A DNA stretch of 64,000 bases, taken from NCBI GenBank assembly GCA_023212645.1, contig JALBYC010000009.1, positions 186,001-250,000 on the forward strand, in the 5' to 3' direction. The DNA is from Farysia itapuensis. Taxonomy: Eukaryota > Basidiomycota > Ustilaginomycetes > Ustilaginales > Ustilaginaceae. The notes below the pieces were generated by a model. It ran no database searches and was not told the origin of the DNA. It saw only the letters and a program-made list of their open reading frames with translations. How positions within the stretch are numbered: the stretch's first letter is position 1; the number at the start of each line of letters is the position of its first letter. The translations under genes and the position numbers were made by a program. Below are positions 40,436 to 50,498 of the stretch, piece by piece.

Positions 40436-41515
40436 ATGGAACCAGAATCGCTCAGCTACGTTGCGGGAAGCACTTGTGATCAGCAAAAGCTTGATCTCTA
40501 CTTGCCAAAGGGAAGCAAAGCAGACAATCTGGTCGTCTTCGTCCATGGTGGGGCTTGGAGGACTGGGAACCGCAGAGACCACCATGACCTGGCCGAGTTT
40601 CTGAGCAGTCACGGACTGGCCGTTGCGCTCGTGGACTACCGTCTGTCTGTAGAGGATGCCAAGACCGGCTCTGCACGTCCAATACATCCAGTGCACTGCA
40701 AAGACATTCATTCTGCGCTGTCATACCTTCTTGAGAGGGCCAAGACGCAAGGTGATATCCCAACACACGACTGGACTCTTGTCGGCCACTCAGTAGGAGC
40801 GTGGCTTGCCTTGTCTGCTCTGTATACAGATTCCATAAGCCAACAAAACAGCCATCACCCATCGCGCATGCCTATCGTCCCTGCGATCATTCAAGATGCG
40901 ATAAAGACGAGCATACTAGTGGTTCGTACTTGCTGAGCTGTGCAGCTACTGAATTCCTGCATCCTGACCATTGCAAATCACAGGATGGCATCTATTCCAT
41001 GACAGATCTTCTGACAGAGTATCCAGACTACGAAAGCTTCGTTGCGCAGGCATTCTTGCCTCAACCACTGCCCGCCGACTATTCGCTCGTTTCGCTAGAT
41101 GCGTGGAAGATCGAAGCACACCGAAAGATCTTTCACATATGGCACTCCAGAGACGACGAGCTGTTGACATTCAAGCAGAGCGTCGATGCCATTATCCTGT
41201 TGAATAAGGCAATACCGCCTTCCAACATCCAGAGCAGAGTCGACATTCCGACTGATGGACTGGCAGCTAAGACAACACATCAGGGCACACAAAAGCTTGT
41301 CAAGGATATCTATCCTGACCTTGCTGTTGCGAACGCAACACAACTCTTCGTCGACTTTTCCTTTCTCAGGGTGAGTAGCAAGGAACTTTCGCTAAAGCTC
41401 ACAGTGACTCATCTGACTCAATTTTGTGCTGCGGTGGTCTTAGCAAGGGCACGACGAGCTGCTTCATACTACCGTCTTCTGGGAGAAGGTGCTCGCACTT
41501 GCAAAGAAGCAATAA
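40436..41515 (+). CDS. Kynurenine formamidase-like alpha/beta hydrolase, three exons
   Basis: Exons 40436-40921, 40984-41370 and 41444-41515 give 314 residues. Intron 1 (62 bases, donor GTTCGT, branch CTGAC) joins TSILV to DGIYSMTDLL; intron 2 (73 bases, donor GTGAGT, branch CTGAC) joins DFSFLR to QGHDELLHTTVFW. Both junctions fall in conserved family segments. HGGAW (37-41) is the oxyanion motif, GHSVGA carries Ser119, HSRDDELL the likely Asp, and QGHDEL in the last exon the likely His. The closest known function is N-formylkynurenine formamidase (BNA7, EC 3.5.1.9) of the tryptophan-to-NAD pathway, but related esterases look alike. Without splicing, the catalytic His would be lost. Confidence 0.82.
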
Positions 41516-41568
41516 GACAAGAATCAATCTATTACGATTTGTGAAATAAGCTTGAGTCAAGGACAGCT

Positions 41569-43107
41569 TTAGTTCACAACAGTTACCTTTTCAGGGTCAC
41601 TGATGTCAGTGTAAGGAATTGGCTCGCTCTTGTCATCATCAGATCTGCCTGCGCTGGCAGAAGAAGCTCCTTGCATCTTGTGCTCGTCAGGGTTTGCCGT
41701 ATTGGCGAGCAGTGCCTTGTCCAGACTAGGCGCAGCATGCTTGTTTTTGCCCTGTCCAGGATTGGCAGTGTTGGCGAGCCAGGCTTCCTCTGGCAGTGTT
41801 GCCTTGCTATCCTTCTTTTCTTGAGCAGCAGGACTCTCAGTTGCGGGCTTTTCGTCTGTAGAAGAAACAGAGCCGTCAACCTGTGTAGCCTCGCCTTGGG
41901 TGACAGAGTGGACCTCTCCTTTGTCGTTCTTATCAAAGTGACCGAGACTGACCCGGTCGATTGAGAAAATTGTGCCGGAGTACTGAACGCTTGACTTGTT
42001 CTTGTGCTGATATCGACTGTGATCCTTCTTGTGTACGTTAGTGGAAGCAGCCCTGCCACTGCACTGGATAGTGGGGAGGACACTGGTCTCATTCTTCTCC
42101 ACCTCGATCTCCACGTTCTCATAAAAGATTTTGTGCAGCTTGTGGCCAGGTGGACAGTCGGCACAGTAGTACTCCGCTCGCCAAAACGACATATCTTCCG
42201 TTAAAGTTACGTTGGTGACGTCGACCACTTTTCCTTGCTTGTTGTAGATAATTTGGCTCCAAGCCCCTTTTTCAGCATCAGTTCGGACGAGTTCGAAATG
42301 CATCTGAGCACCGGTCTTGTCACCCATCTTGCGGGCTTTGGTGGGCACCACTTTGGTGATGGTAGCGTCCCTCTTTACGGTGTCAACGCAAACAGCAGCA
42401 GGCTTACCCGCCCTCTGCAAAGACGTCTTAGATTCGGACTGAACATCATCAGTCTCTGGCTTTGCGGACTGACGAAGGTTGTCCGCTTTGTATACCACTC
42501 GCGGATGATTGTCCTCAGCTTGATCCCGTCTCTGGAGGTAAGGGCCAGCCGAATACCAGGGCGATGATCTCTTCTTATCAGCCTTCTCTGTTTTCGGCTT
42601 CAGAAGTGTTGCTGGAACGATGTAGGGACGGTTAGCACAGTTCTCGCCCGCACGGGCGAGCGACTTGGCGCAAGAGCCCGTATTGGGCTCCGCGTGAGAG
42701 TAAAGCCCAGAAGTAGCTTTGACAACTACGCCTTGCAGCTTCTCAGTAGAGGCTCGCGTAGAGTTTCCGCTTTCGTCGGTGTCAATCACCATGGACATGT
42801 CGTATCGGATGCGAACGATCTTGGCAGAGGCATGTCCCATGAAGCAGTGTGCGTGCTCCTCGGTTGAATTGGGTGCTCCGCTCGAGATATCGGTGCCGAC
42901 AAGCTTCTTGACAGCATCCTTACTAGCGTTAGTATTGTTCAAATTCAGAGGCGCCAGCATCTTCTCCTGTCCAATTTGACGACTTGTACCTATACCGACG
43001 TCTGTAGGGGACGTTTTGGCAGGGTCAAGAGAGTCTTTCGCAGAGACTGCAAGAAACAGCATAGCCGTACCGACCAGTACCGAGAACTTGGCTTTCAAAA
43101 ACAACAT
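41569..43107 (-). CDS. Predicted secreted protein with Kex2-type sites; unknown function (effector candidate)
   Basis: 512 residues from ATG 43107; the longer frame opens with TTG. Residues 1 to about 23 form a signal peptide (FSVLVGTAMLFLAVSA). The mature chain has seven cysteines (88, 146, 157, 240, 315, 318, 349) and several N-glycosylation sites (NSTE, NSTR, NVTL, NETS). Dibasic sites that Kex2-like proteases could cut lie at 179-180 (KKR), 193-194 (QRR) and 245-246 (VKR). The C-terminal 110 residues are low-complexity with LANTANP twice, 23 residues apart. No known domain recognised, no transmembrane or GPI end. It is divergent from another secreted protein gene. The role as an effector or cell-surface protein is inference. 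Confidence 0.75.
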   Translation of the reverse strand: MLFLKAKFSVLVGTAMLFLAVSAKDSLDPAKTSPTDVGIGTSRQIGQEKMLAPLNLNNTNASKDAVKKLVGTDISSGAPNSTEEHAHCFMGHASAKIVRIRYDMSMVIDTDESGNSTRASTEKLQGVVVKATSGLYSHAEPNTGSCAKSLARAGENCANRPYIVPATLLKPKTEKADKKRSSPWYSAGPYLQRRDQAEDNHPRVVYKADNLRQSAKPETDDVQSESKTSLQRAGKPAAVCVDTVKRDATITKVVPTKARKMGDKTGAQMHFELVRTDAEKGAWSQIIYNKQGKVVDVTNVTLTEDMSFWRAEYYCADCPPGHKLHKIFYENVEIEVEKNETSVLPTIQCSGRAASTNVHKKDHSRYQHKNKSSVQYSGTIFSIDRVSLGHFDKNDKGEVHSVTQGEATQVDGSVSSTDEKPATESPAAQEKKDSKATLPEEAWLANTANPGQGKNKHAAPSLDKALLANTANPDEHKMQGASSASAGRSDDDKSEPIPYTDISDPEKVTVVN

Positions 43108-43604
43108 TGTTGGATGTAGTAGAGAGAAACAGGTATGAGAGCTTTGGACTTCAAGGAAGCGAGCAAAAGACAGCCAGCTGTCTGTAAAAAATATGGGAAT
43201 GAGAAGAAGCAGAATGAGTTGTACAAGCAAGACAAGGGAGGTATTTATGCAAAGATGAGGACAATGAGCCAACGCAATCTCCCTTGTGAACAGCTCGTCA
43301 CTCCTCGGCTTCAAAGGGCCTACAAGGGATCCCCGATGTGGATGAGAGTCCTTGGGCAGTTAGGCTACCCACTTGCGACTAGCTGTGATGAGCTCATGGG
43401 ATGAGATATCTTATGAAGGCGCCACCGTGCCTACCGATAGTATGAGGTTTGGCGCTTTCTTTTTCCCATACATCATGATACCGGATGGGTACCTCAATGT
43501 GGGCGACTCTCGGGTTGGGAGTATAATGAAGGGCTCAGCATCCACATACGGCCTGCGTTTCGTGCGCATTCTCGAGTTCCGGGCACAACGCCAATTTCAG
43601 CCAC
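43108..43604. promoter_or_regulatory. Divergent promoter between the two secreted-protein genes
   Basis: 497 bases between opposite ATGs. Toward the minus-strand gene, GCATAAATACC (about 43238-43249) is a TATA-like site 130 bases from the ATG. Toward the plus-strand gene, GTATAATG at 43521-43528 is about 80 bases upstream. Shared control is plausible from the layout only. Confidence 0.5.
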
Positions 43605-44039
43605 ATGCATCTGCGATCACGAATGTGGGCTTCCCTCTACCTGACTTTTGTCCTGATGCTTGTGATCATCTCGACGCCGGCCGATGCAAGCCCACCAAGA
43701 GTTGATAGGGCACCAGGTTTTTCACGCGAGACCTGGAACATCTGGAGATGGGTCAGGCGCGGACGCTTTGTCAATTCCTATCCCAACAACTTCAAGCAGT
43801 TTTTATGGACCTCTGAGGCCATGAACGAGGCTCTCATTGCATTGGAAGACTTTGAGAGAACGACAGGCGAATCCGCTCAAGGAGCGCGTGATCTATTTTA
43901 CTACCACATCCTAGGAGCTTCGAGGACTGACCCAGAGACAGTATTTGAATTGAGCGATGCAGCTAGCAAGTACGTCGCTCGCCGTCTTGTCAATCGCTAC
44001 CATGCCTACTTGAGCCAAGACGGTCCGGGAAGCAACTGA
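43605..44039 (+). CDS. Small predicted secreted protein, 144 residues, cysteine-free (effector candidate)
   Basis: ATG 43605 opens MHLRSRMWASLYLTFVLMLVIISTPADA, a clear signal peptide with likely cleavage near 28-29. The mature 115 residues contain no cysteine, are rich in aromatic and charged residues (ETWNIWRWVRRGRFVNSYPNNF), and look helical towards the end (DAASKYVARRLVNRYHAYL). No family was recognised. An internal ATG at codon 7 would still leave the signal peptide intact. Codon use and the compact single frame support a real gene. It is divergent from the larger secreted protein at 41569-43107. Confidence 0.68.
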   Translation: MHLRSRMWASLYLTFVLMLVIISTPADASPPRVDRAPGFSRETWNIWRWVRRGRFVNSYPNNFKQFLWTSEAMNEALIALEDFERTTGESAQGARDLFYYHILGASRTDPETVFELSDAASKYVARRLVNRYHAYLSQDGPGSN

Positions 44040-44237
44040 TGGCGCACGGTCTGAACGCGTGTTGACAGCCAACATAGTAGCAGCGCACAGGCCTTTGGCG
44101 AAGTGAATTAAGCTAGATTTTGATTTTTGGGTTGACATCTTCTTCCCACTCTCGCCGGTTTGCAGCTCGTACACCTCTTCCTTGTTTGCTCTTGTTGCCT
44201 GATCGCGTGGCTGTCCTTCCGACCCTTCCAAAACAAG

Positions 44238-45117
44238 ATGTCGTTGCTCAAAACGCTGATCATTAACCCGCGGTCGGGCGTCAAACCAACAGCGACGCTT
44301 TTCTTTCTGCACGGACTTGGGGATTCCAGTGCGGGGTGGGCAGATGTAGCACAGATGCTGTCACAAAGACCCACTTTGTCTCATGTCCGCTTTGTCCTCC
44401 CGAATGCGCCCGTTCAGCCTGTCACGCTGAATATGGGCATGCCCATGCCTTCATGGTTCGATAGTAGGTCTGCTTACTCTTGTGCGAGATAAGCGCCGGC
44501 GATCCGTCGCTCGTGTGGTTTGCTGACTTCATCTCGTGTTCTGTGTGAATTGCAGTTCTGGCGCTAGACGATCTTTCGGGCGCTGAAGATGAAGCTGGTC
44601 TGCTAAAGTCAACAGAGGAAATCAAAAAGATGATCAAGGCTGAAAACGATGGCACTGCAAAGGACCTGAACGGCCAAAAAATCTCGAGCGATCGAATCGT
44701 CGTCGGTGGCTTTAGCCAAGGCGGGGCGATTTCCTTGCTGGCTGGACTCACAAATCCTACAGCCGTGGCGGGTGTGGCAGCTCTTTCGACCTGGCTGCCC
44801 CTAAGGGCCAAAATCGCCGCAATTCGAGCCCCAACCTCTAGTAACCTCAAAGTGTTTCAAGCTCATGGCGATGCGGACCCAGTAGTCAGATACGAATATG
44901 GGCAAAGGACCCACTCATTCCTAAAGTCTGATCTCGGTCTCAAAGAGGCGGATGTCCAATTCGTCACGTACCCACGCATGCCTCATTCCGCATGTCCCGA
45001 AGAAGTGAGTGGGGTCTAGTCTATAGCCGCCAACACAGGCAATTGTATTAACATGTTTTTTTCCTTCGACAGATCCGAGACCTGGCTACATTTTTGGAGA
45101 AGGTCATTCCTGCTTAA
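44238..45117 (+). CDS. APT1: Acyl-protein thioesterase 1, three exons
   Basis: Exons 44238-44463, 44556-45004 and 45073-45117 give 239 residues. Intron 1 (92 bases, donor GTAGGT, branch CTGAC) splits the Ile codon in PSWFDILALDD. Intron 2 (68 bases, donor GTGAGT) leads to the last exon [14 protein letters not shown]. Landmarks are [13 protein letters not shown], the nucleophile in GGFSQGGA, the Asp in AHGDADPVV and the His in [12 protein letters not shown]1 is a serine hydrolase that removes palmitate from cytosolic proteins such as Ras and G-alpha subunits, and also shows lysophospholipase activity. The start ATG 44238 ([14 protein letters not shown]) is typical; the upstream extension of this frame is not. 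Confidence 0.93.
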
Positions 45118-45191
45118 TTGTCAGGCATGCTAGTCACCAGAACAGCTATTTAGAGCGAAGCCTTGAGTGGACATGTATCCTTCGTTGCTAG

Positions 45192-46442
45192 TCACGCATC
45201 ATCGATGGTAATCATGATCTTGCCGACGTTCTTGTTCGCCTCCATCTCGTCGTGTGCGTCTTTGATCTCAGCCCACGGATAGACTTTGTGGATGACAAGC
45301 TTGCTGCTGTTACCGCTGTGCGCGTCTTTGCCAGTACCAGCGATGAGGCGTTCCAGGCCGTTCTCCTTCACGAAACCTTGGACGAGATCACTTTGGTATT
45401 CTACACTTCTGGAACGCAGGGTGGAGCCCTCGATTCGGAGGCGCTTGAAGAGGAGCTGGGCAAGAACGGTCTCCTTGATCTTGGCACCGCCCATAAAGGC
45501 AAGCAAAACCATGCGGCCATCCCGCTTCAGGCTGTGCAAGTTGCCGTTAAAGTAAGGTGCGCCGATAAAATCGACGATGACATCGACAGAGCCGGCTGGA
45601 CCTTTCGCCCCTGTATGCTTCGCAAGCTCTTCAGCCCAGTCGCTGGTCTTGTAGTTAAAGCCTTTGTCCGCGCCAATCTCTTCACAAAACTTGATCTTTT
45701 CGTCACTTCCGGCCGTGATATAAATCTGGTCAGCCCCGAAAGCCCGAGCGAGCTGAACGGCGGCGAGTCCAACGCCAGACGCGCCGGCATGAATCAACAC
45801 ATTCTCACCCTTTTTGAGCGAGCAGATGGTGCGGAGGGCTTGGAATGCAGTAAGATAATTCTCGGGGATGGCGGCGGCCTGGACCCAGTCGAGCTCGCTC
45901 GGCTTCTCTAGAACCATACGGGCGGGAACCTTGATGTATTCCGCATAAGCTCCGCCGACTGCCAATCCAAACACTTCTTGACCCACTTTCCATTGGACTT
46001 CGTCGAGTTTCTGCGTAGCAACAATGTGGCCCGAGAATTCGACGCCCATGATCTGAGGCGCGTGCGGGGGCAGAGGGTAATTGCCCTCTCGCTGCATGAT
46101 ATCCATGCGGTTCAAACCGAATGCTTTGACTTTGACCAAGACATGATCATCTTCAAGCGTGGGCACGTCGGTTTCACCCATGTAGAGATTCTCCGACGGG
46201 CCTTTGCCGTCTTTGACCATAATTGCCTTCATCTTGGACGGAATCTGCGTTGGAACGCCGGAGGGCGCAGCGGATTTAGATGTCGAAGACATGCTGCGAA
46301 GCGGGATCGGCAAAGTCCGATTTTGGACGAGTGGGGTGATTTGGATAGTGCGACAGGACAGTGTCCGAGTTGACAGCGTGCGGCAGGGAGAGAAGGCGGT
46401 GAGTGCAGGCAAGGTGGCAGGAGAACGTCTGGTCAGATGCAT
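45192..46442 (-). CDS. Quinone oxidoreductase-like (PIG3/TP53I3 type) NADPH reductase
   Basis: 416 residues from ATG 46442 (the codon before it is GTG). The first 50 residues are Arg/Thr/Ser-rich and acid-free, consistent with a mitochondrial presequence. A second ATG (MSSTSKS, residue 51) would give a cytosolic form. The MDR domains show MKAIMVKDGKGPSEN, FGLNRMDIMQREGNYP, MGVEFSGHI, AYAEYIKVPA, LIHAGASGVGLAAVQLA and the C-terminal KVYPWAEIKDAHDEME. GLNRMDIMQRxGxYP is the signature of the PIG3 subgroup, NADPH-dependent quinone reductases linked to redox stress. The zinc ligands are absent. It converges with APT1, 74 bases apart. Confidence 0.9.
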   Translation of the reverse strand: MHLTRRSPATLPALTAFSPCRTLSTRTLSCRTIQITPLVQNRTLPIPLRSMSSTSKSAAPSGVPTQIPSKMKAIMVKDGKGPSENLYMGETDVPTLEDDHVLVKVKAFGLNRMDIMQREGNYPLPPHAPQIMGVEFSGHIVATQKLDEVQWKVGQEVFGLAVGGAYAEYIKVPARMVLEKPSELDWVQAAAIPENYLTAFQALRTICSLKKGENVLIHAGASGVGLAAVQLARAFGADQIYITAGSDEKIKFCEEIGADKGFNYKTSDWAEELAKHTGAKGPAGSVDVIVDFIGAPYFNGNLHSLKRDGRMVLLAFMGGAKIKETVLAQLLFKRLRIEGSTLRSRSVEYQSDLVQGFVKENGLERLIAGTGKDAHSGNSSKLVIHKVYPWAEIKDAHDEMEANKNVGKIMITIDDA

Positions 46443-47705
46443 CACTGCGGAATGGATAGCCGTGCAGGTCCACGACGGGTGCTGTCGCCCTCAATTTCTC
46501 GATCGCCGGAGCTGGTAAGTGGAGGTCTTCACGCTGGTGTGGCCCGCATTGTTTTTTCGCCGACTGTCATGACGGGTCTTTCTTGGAGGTGACAAGCCTT
46601 TTTCATTTTGAGCAAACCGGAACGGACTCGATCAAGCCATGTTCCAAGTCGAGCTGAGCAGCTGATGGTAGAGATGCCTTCAAATTGAAATCGCGACTCC
46701 AAAGGCCTGGAACACGAACGTATCGGAAAGACCGTCCCTAATTTGACCCGGATGGAGCACTGATCGGCTGATCGCTGATCGTATTCGTAGACGCATGAAT
46801 TTAACATTCCAACGCCACGATTTGCAATTTGCGATTTGCGCATTCACGTGATTTGCGCTTTGCGATTTGTACGTTTGTCGACATGTTAATCCGGCCGGTT
46901 CGGTGCTTCAATCGGACCATTTTGCTTTGCGCATGAGTACGTGACTGACTCACGCTTGGTGGCGCTCCCTTGTCATCGACCAGGCATGTTTGTTCTCGGT
47001 CAACTTAGAGCGTTTTCTGCATCATCGTGTGACAGACGTTTGCCTAAAGCACTATTTGCGCTTCATGAAGACCAGGATGCAGTCTGTTCTACGCAGGCGG
47101 GTAAGATCATCGAATACAAAGACATAGACTGAGATTCGACACATCTCGGGATTCGGCCTTGGGATTATCAGTGTGTGAGTGTTCCTGCGACTTCCGGAAA
47201 GGGGTGCTGTCAAAACCAGTTTTTCTTTACTGAATCTGAAATAGATCGACAGAGGTAAAGCTAGATGAATACAAAACTTAGGCGACACTTTGGAATTTGT
47301 TTCAACACTAGCTATCCAACGGCGATCTTTAAGCGCCCGACATGAATCCTACCAGTGCTTCGCGGCTTCTGGCGCTTGCTCCATGAGATCCTAGGAAGTC
47401 TAGACCACAAATGCCTTAGCGATGATCAGCTGAACGTACTCCGTCATATTCATTTCCCGACAATAAGGCCGTCAAAGACACTGTCTTGGACTTAGTCGCC
47501 AACTGAAACAAAGAGGTCTGACACCCTTGTCGGGATCTGAGCAGCAAGATGCGATCTGGATCCGGTCATTGTGCACCAGGCTCAGAACCATGTCCCACTG
47601 TACGCCTCAAGCCCTGTCTCGCACGCGCTCGCTCTTGACCGCGGAGGCGTTCCGCAATATATACCCCGTCTGTTTGGTCGGCGAACTCCCTTGTACACCA
47701 TCACA
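46443..47705. other. Long gene-free region (1.26 kb) between the quinone reductase and a Ser-rich gene
   Basis: It lies between two start codons facing apart. I found no ORF with a recognisable domain, no tRNA, and no transposon ends. It contains an ATTTGC repeat cluster with an embedded CACGTG E-box (46820-46870) and scattered short ORFs up to about 100 codons without coding character. Confidence 0.45.
46820..46870. repeat. ATTTGC repeat cluster with CACGTG E-box
   Basis: ATTTGC occurs at 46820, 46827, 46834 and 46851, with near matches at 46858 and 46865. The first three are exactly 7 bases apart. TCACGTGA sits between the third and fourth copy, with CACGTG at 46845-46850, the site of bHLH and related factors. 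It lies about 380 bases upstream of the quinone-reductase ATG. Confidence 0.55.
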
Positions 47706-49220
47706 ATGTTGCGCACATCCAGCAGCACCAACGCCGTTCCATCAGGCTCAATCCTGTTTTCAGACGTAGCAACTTCACGTACAGCCTTTCGTCGAGCCAA
47801 AACAACCACTTCTATAGAAGCGCGAGACAGCTGGGCATCAAACGCTCCATCTGACGTCTCCTTTGAATCGACAGAAATGGGTCACGGCAGCCACGAAGAC
47901 GAGATTGACGAATTTCTCGACACTGTTTCCAGCATTGTAGTTCCATCTTTCTCCAACGACGCAATCTTTGGCTCCACATCGCCGCGCAAAAGGGGCGTCT
48001 CTATTTCGAGCTCACGTTCTCGAGCTTCTTTGGACTCCTCGCGCAGCTCCTCAGTAGGCACAGCTAGCACACCATTGACACCAGCCAGCTTGAAGGAGCG
48101 CACGCCAGCAACCACCTTTGCTGATATGAAGATGACCCCTCCTCGTCCTCGTCTCAAGAGGCTTGCCTCCGATCAGGCCAGTCACTCCTCACGAACGACA
48201 ATTGCCTCTGACGAGATCTCAACTAAGAGCCCTGCATCGAGAAACGTCGCCAAGAGCGACCGGACCTCGATCGCGTCCAGCACTTCGAACCGAGATGGAC
48301 TCATGGTTGCTATGGCTCAGTTGGAGCAGGAGCTACAGCGTACCATGGCAACACTGTCTTCGCCCTTGGCCTCACCTGTGCCTTCCTTCTCCAAAGCATC
48401 CACTCGCTCTAGGTCTGGGCGCACCAGGAGACCAAGTACTGCCGATGGAACCAGTCCATCAGGCAGCCTCTCCTGTAGGCCTCAGCCCCTCGTCTCCGTC
48501 ACTTCCTCCTCGCGTCTCCAAATTCCTCGGTTTGACAGCGAGTCCTGGGGTGAATCACTGATTCGCGAAATGGACGCAGCAGCTCCTGCCCGCCGCCTTT
48601 CAACCAAAGCATCGCAGTGCCGACCCGCCTCTCAGGTGTCGATTTCTTCCACCACCAGCAACTGCTCGCATCATCAGCTGGAAGACCTTGACTCTGACTC
48701 AGTATCGATTCCAAGTCTGGTGTTTGAAGGTCGCAAGTCTGGCTCATCCAGCGCTTCCTCCTCTGGCAGCTCTGCTGGATCGCAGTCTGGCCCTCCGGTG
48801 CGAGAATTCGTGACTGGCGGTAAGAACAGCCGACCAGATCACTACTTTGCTCCCAGTCACTCTGGCAGCAAATTCGCCACGGTCAACAACAAGAGCTTGA
48901 GCGGCAAGTCTTTGTTCTACGCAAACAAGAGTGCCACTCGGTCTGTTCCCGCGCTCTCCGCGCTCCCACCTCGCGAGCCTCTACCCCCCCTTCCTCCGAT
49001 GCCATCCGCACCAAAGTCTTCGGGCGACCTTCAAAAAGCTGGCAAGACTCTGCCGCCTCTTGCGCCTCGCACCTCGAGCTCTGCCATCCGAGCAGAGACT
49101 CAGCAAAAGCCACTGCCATCGGTTCCAGCTCCCGCGCCTGTCCTTGCCGAGCCACTGCCGGCCAATACGATGCAGACTCGTGCCAAGCGCGCCATGTCGC
49201 TTCGACGCCTCTTTGCCTGA
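47706..49220 (+). CDS. Hypothetical Ser-rich disordered protein
   Basis: 504 residues from the first ATG of the frame (47706); upstream the frame opens with GTG. Composition is dominated by Ser, Pro, Thr and Arg. Short conserved-looking pieces are a DEIDEFLDTVSSIVVPSF acidic-hydrophobic motif near 60-77, SWGESLIREMDAAAPARRLS near 280, a REFVTGGKNSRPDHYFAPS stretch, a Pro-rich LPPREPLPPLPPMPS segment that could bind SH3 domains, and a basic C-terminal end KRAMSLRRLFA. Many S/T-P and R-x-x-S sites suggest kinase control. I do not recognise a family; a scaffold or regulator is only a guess. Confidence 0.65.
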   Translation: MLRTSSSTNAVPSGSILFSDVATSRTAFRRAKTTTSIEARDSWASNAPSDVSFESTEMGHGSHEDEIDEFLDTVSSIVVPSFSNDAIFGSTSPRKRGVSISSSRSRASLDSSRSSSVGTASTPLTPASLKERTPATTFADMKMTPPRPRLKRLASDQASHSSRTTIASDEISTKSPASRNVAKSDRTSIASSTSNRDGLMVAMAQLEQELQRTMATLSSPLASPVPSFSKASTRSRSGRTRRPSTADGTSPSGSLSCRPQPLVSVTSSSRLQIPRFDSESWGESLIREMDAAAPARRLSTKASQCRPASQVSISSTTSNCSHHQLEDLDSDSVSIPSLVFEGRKSGSSSASSSGSSAGSQSGPPVREFVTGGKNSRPDHYFAPSHSGSKFATVNNKSLSGKSLFYANKSATRSVPALSALPPREPLPPLPPMPSAPKSSGDLQKAGKTLPPLAPRTSSSAIRAETQQKPLPSVPAPAPVLAEPLPANTMQTRAKRAMSLRRLFA

Positions 49221-50498
49221 AACACCCCTTTAGATTTAGCCGCTAGTCACGCATACAATACGATCGTGCACCTGCTTATTTAGCCATGTGATTAGGATTT
49301 AGCCATTGTGACAGATAAAAGTCTGAAGCCGCGGAAAACGCACAATCAGATGCTGCGCAAGCAAGAAGACAATAAGCGATGTCCGTCTTCTAGCGAAGAT
49401 GGGGCACATGTGAAGGGCGGACAATAAATTTCGTGGTCCGCTAGGCAGGTCTCGCCCTCATTGTCTGGCGAGACATGGCCTGTGAGAATATCCGTTCGAA
49501 AATAATGACGGATGCGGTGGGTGGCTATTGCCGCCAAGGCGCTTAATTATAATGCACGCATGAATTTAGTGGCGCTAGCAAAATGTCGGCTTTGGCCGTA
49601 GATGTTCATCCACCTGATTCGGATTGATGTGGCCTAAGTAATGAGATGCGATCTGGGCTGTGATGGATGATCTTGTCTGCAATCTCTTTGCGCCCAGCAT
49701 CTGCGCCGTGCCGATCTAAGACATACAGAATCGCACATTCATCGCGTCTGTATCTTGGCAGAATGTCCAGCGTGACTGTGCACCGACTGACATGTCACTG
49801 TTGCTAGTGCGTCTGACATATAAGACCTTCGGTCAGTAGAACTTTAGTTGACCGTAGCGTCGCATAACCTAGCTGACCTCGCCAGTCCTCCACCCAACGT
49901 AAGTCAAGTAGTGGAAGATGGCAAGCAAGATATGTGGCTAACATTTGCAATGTGTGTGCATAGACGGCTTCCACTTGCTTGATATGATCGGACTCCCTGG
50001 GATGACTGATGCTAGCGCACTCCTCGAGATGGGCGCAGATGCAAGCAGCGGATCGTTCGACCTCGAGTTCTTCTTCGGCTGGATCTCATTCCTTCTCGAC
50101 TCGTAGTCAAAACGCAACCCTGTCGACCCACTATTTTCTCGACTCCTATTACCGACCCAATTTGATCAGGACAGGCTGGTCCTGTCCTCTCAATCCGACA
50201 CTCTTTTATCGTCTCGCGATCAAAAGGAAACAGTAACGTCAGTTGCAAGTCCTTATACCCAATTTGTACCAAGTTTCGTGTTCACATCTAGTCAAGGGAA
50301 GTTCCGCATAAGCCTGAGCAATTGGCAACTTGCTTTGCATTGTCACAGTAGAGAGTGAAAGTTCAGATATGTCCTATTCCATTGGTATCTTAGGCGCAGA
50401 CTATGATTACGATGTAGGGAAATTTGAGAAACGGTGAGTCCTTTACAGAGAAGGTGGCAGGCCGCGAGTCAAGCATGGAGTAAAAGCGGTTTGCTAGC
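49221..50498. other. Long region (1.28 kb) without a confident gene
   Basis: Lies between the 3' ends of two convergent genes. The stretch 49984-50106 holds a 40-codon open frame from an ATG with coding-like codon use, preceded by a good intron-like sequence (GTAAGT at 49899, CTAAC branch, TAG near 49963). No acceptable first exon was found, so I do not call a gene. No tRNA or repeat was seen. Confidence 0.4.
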
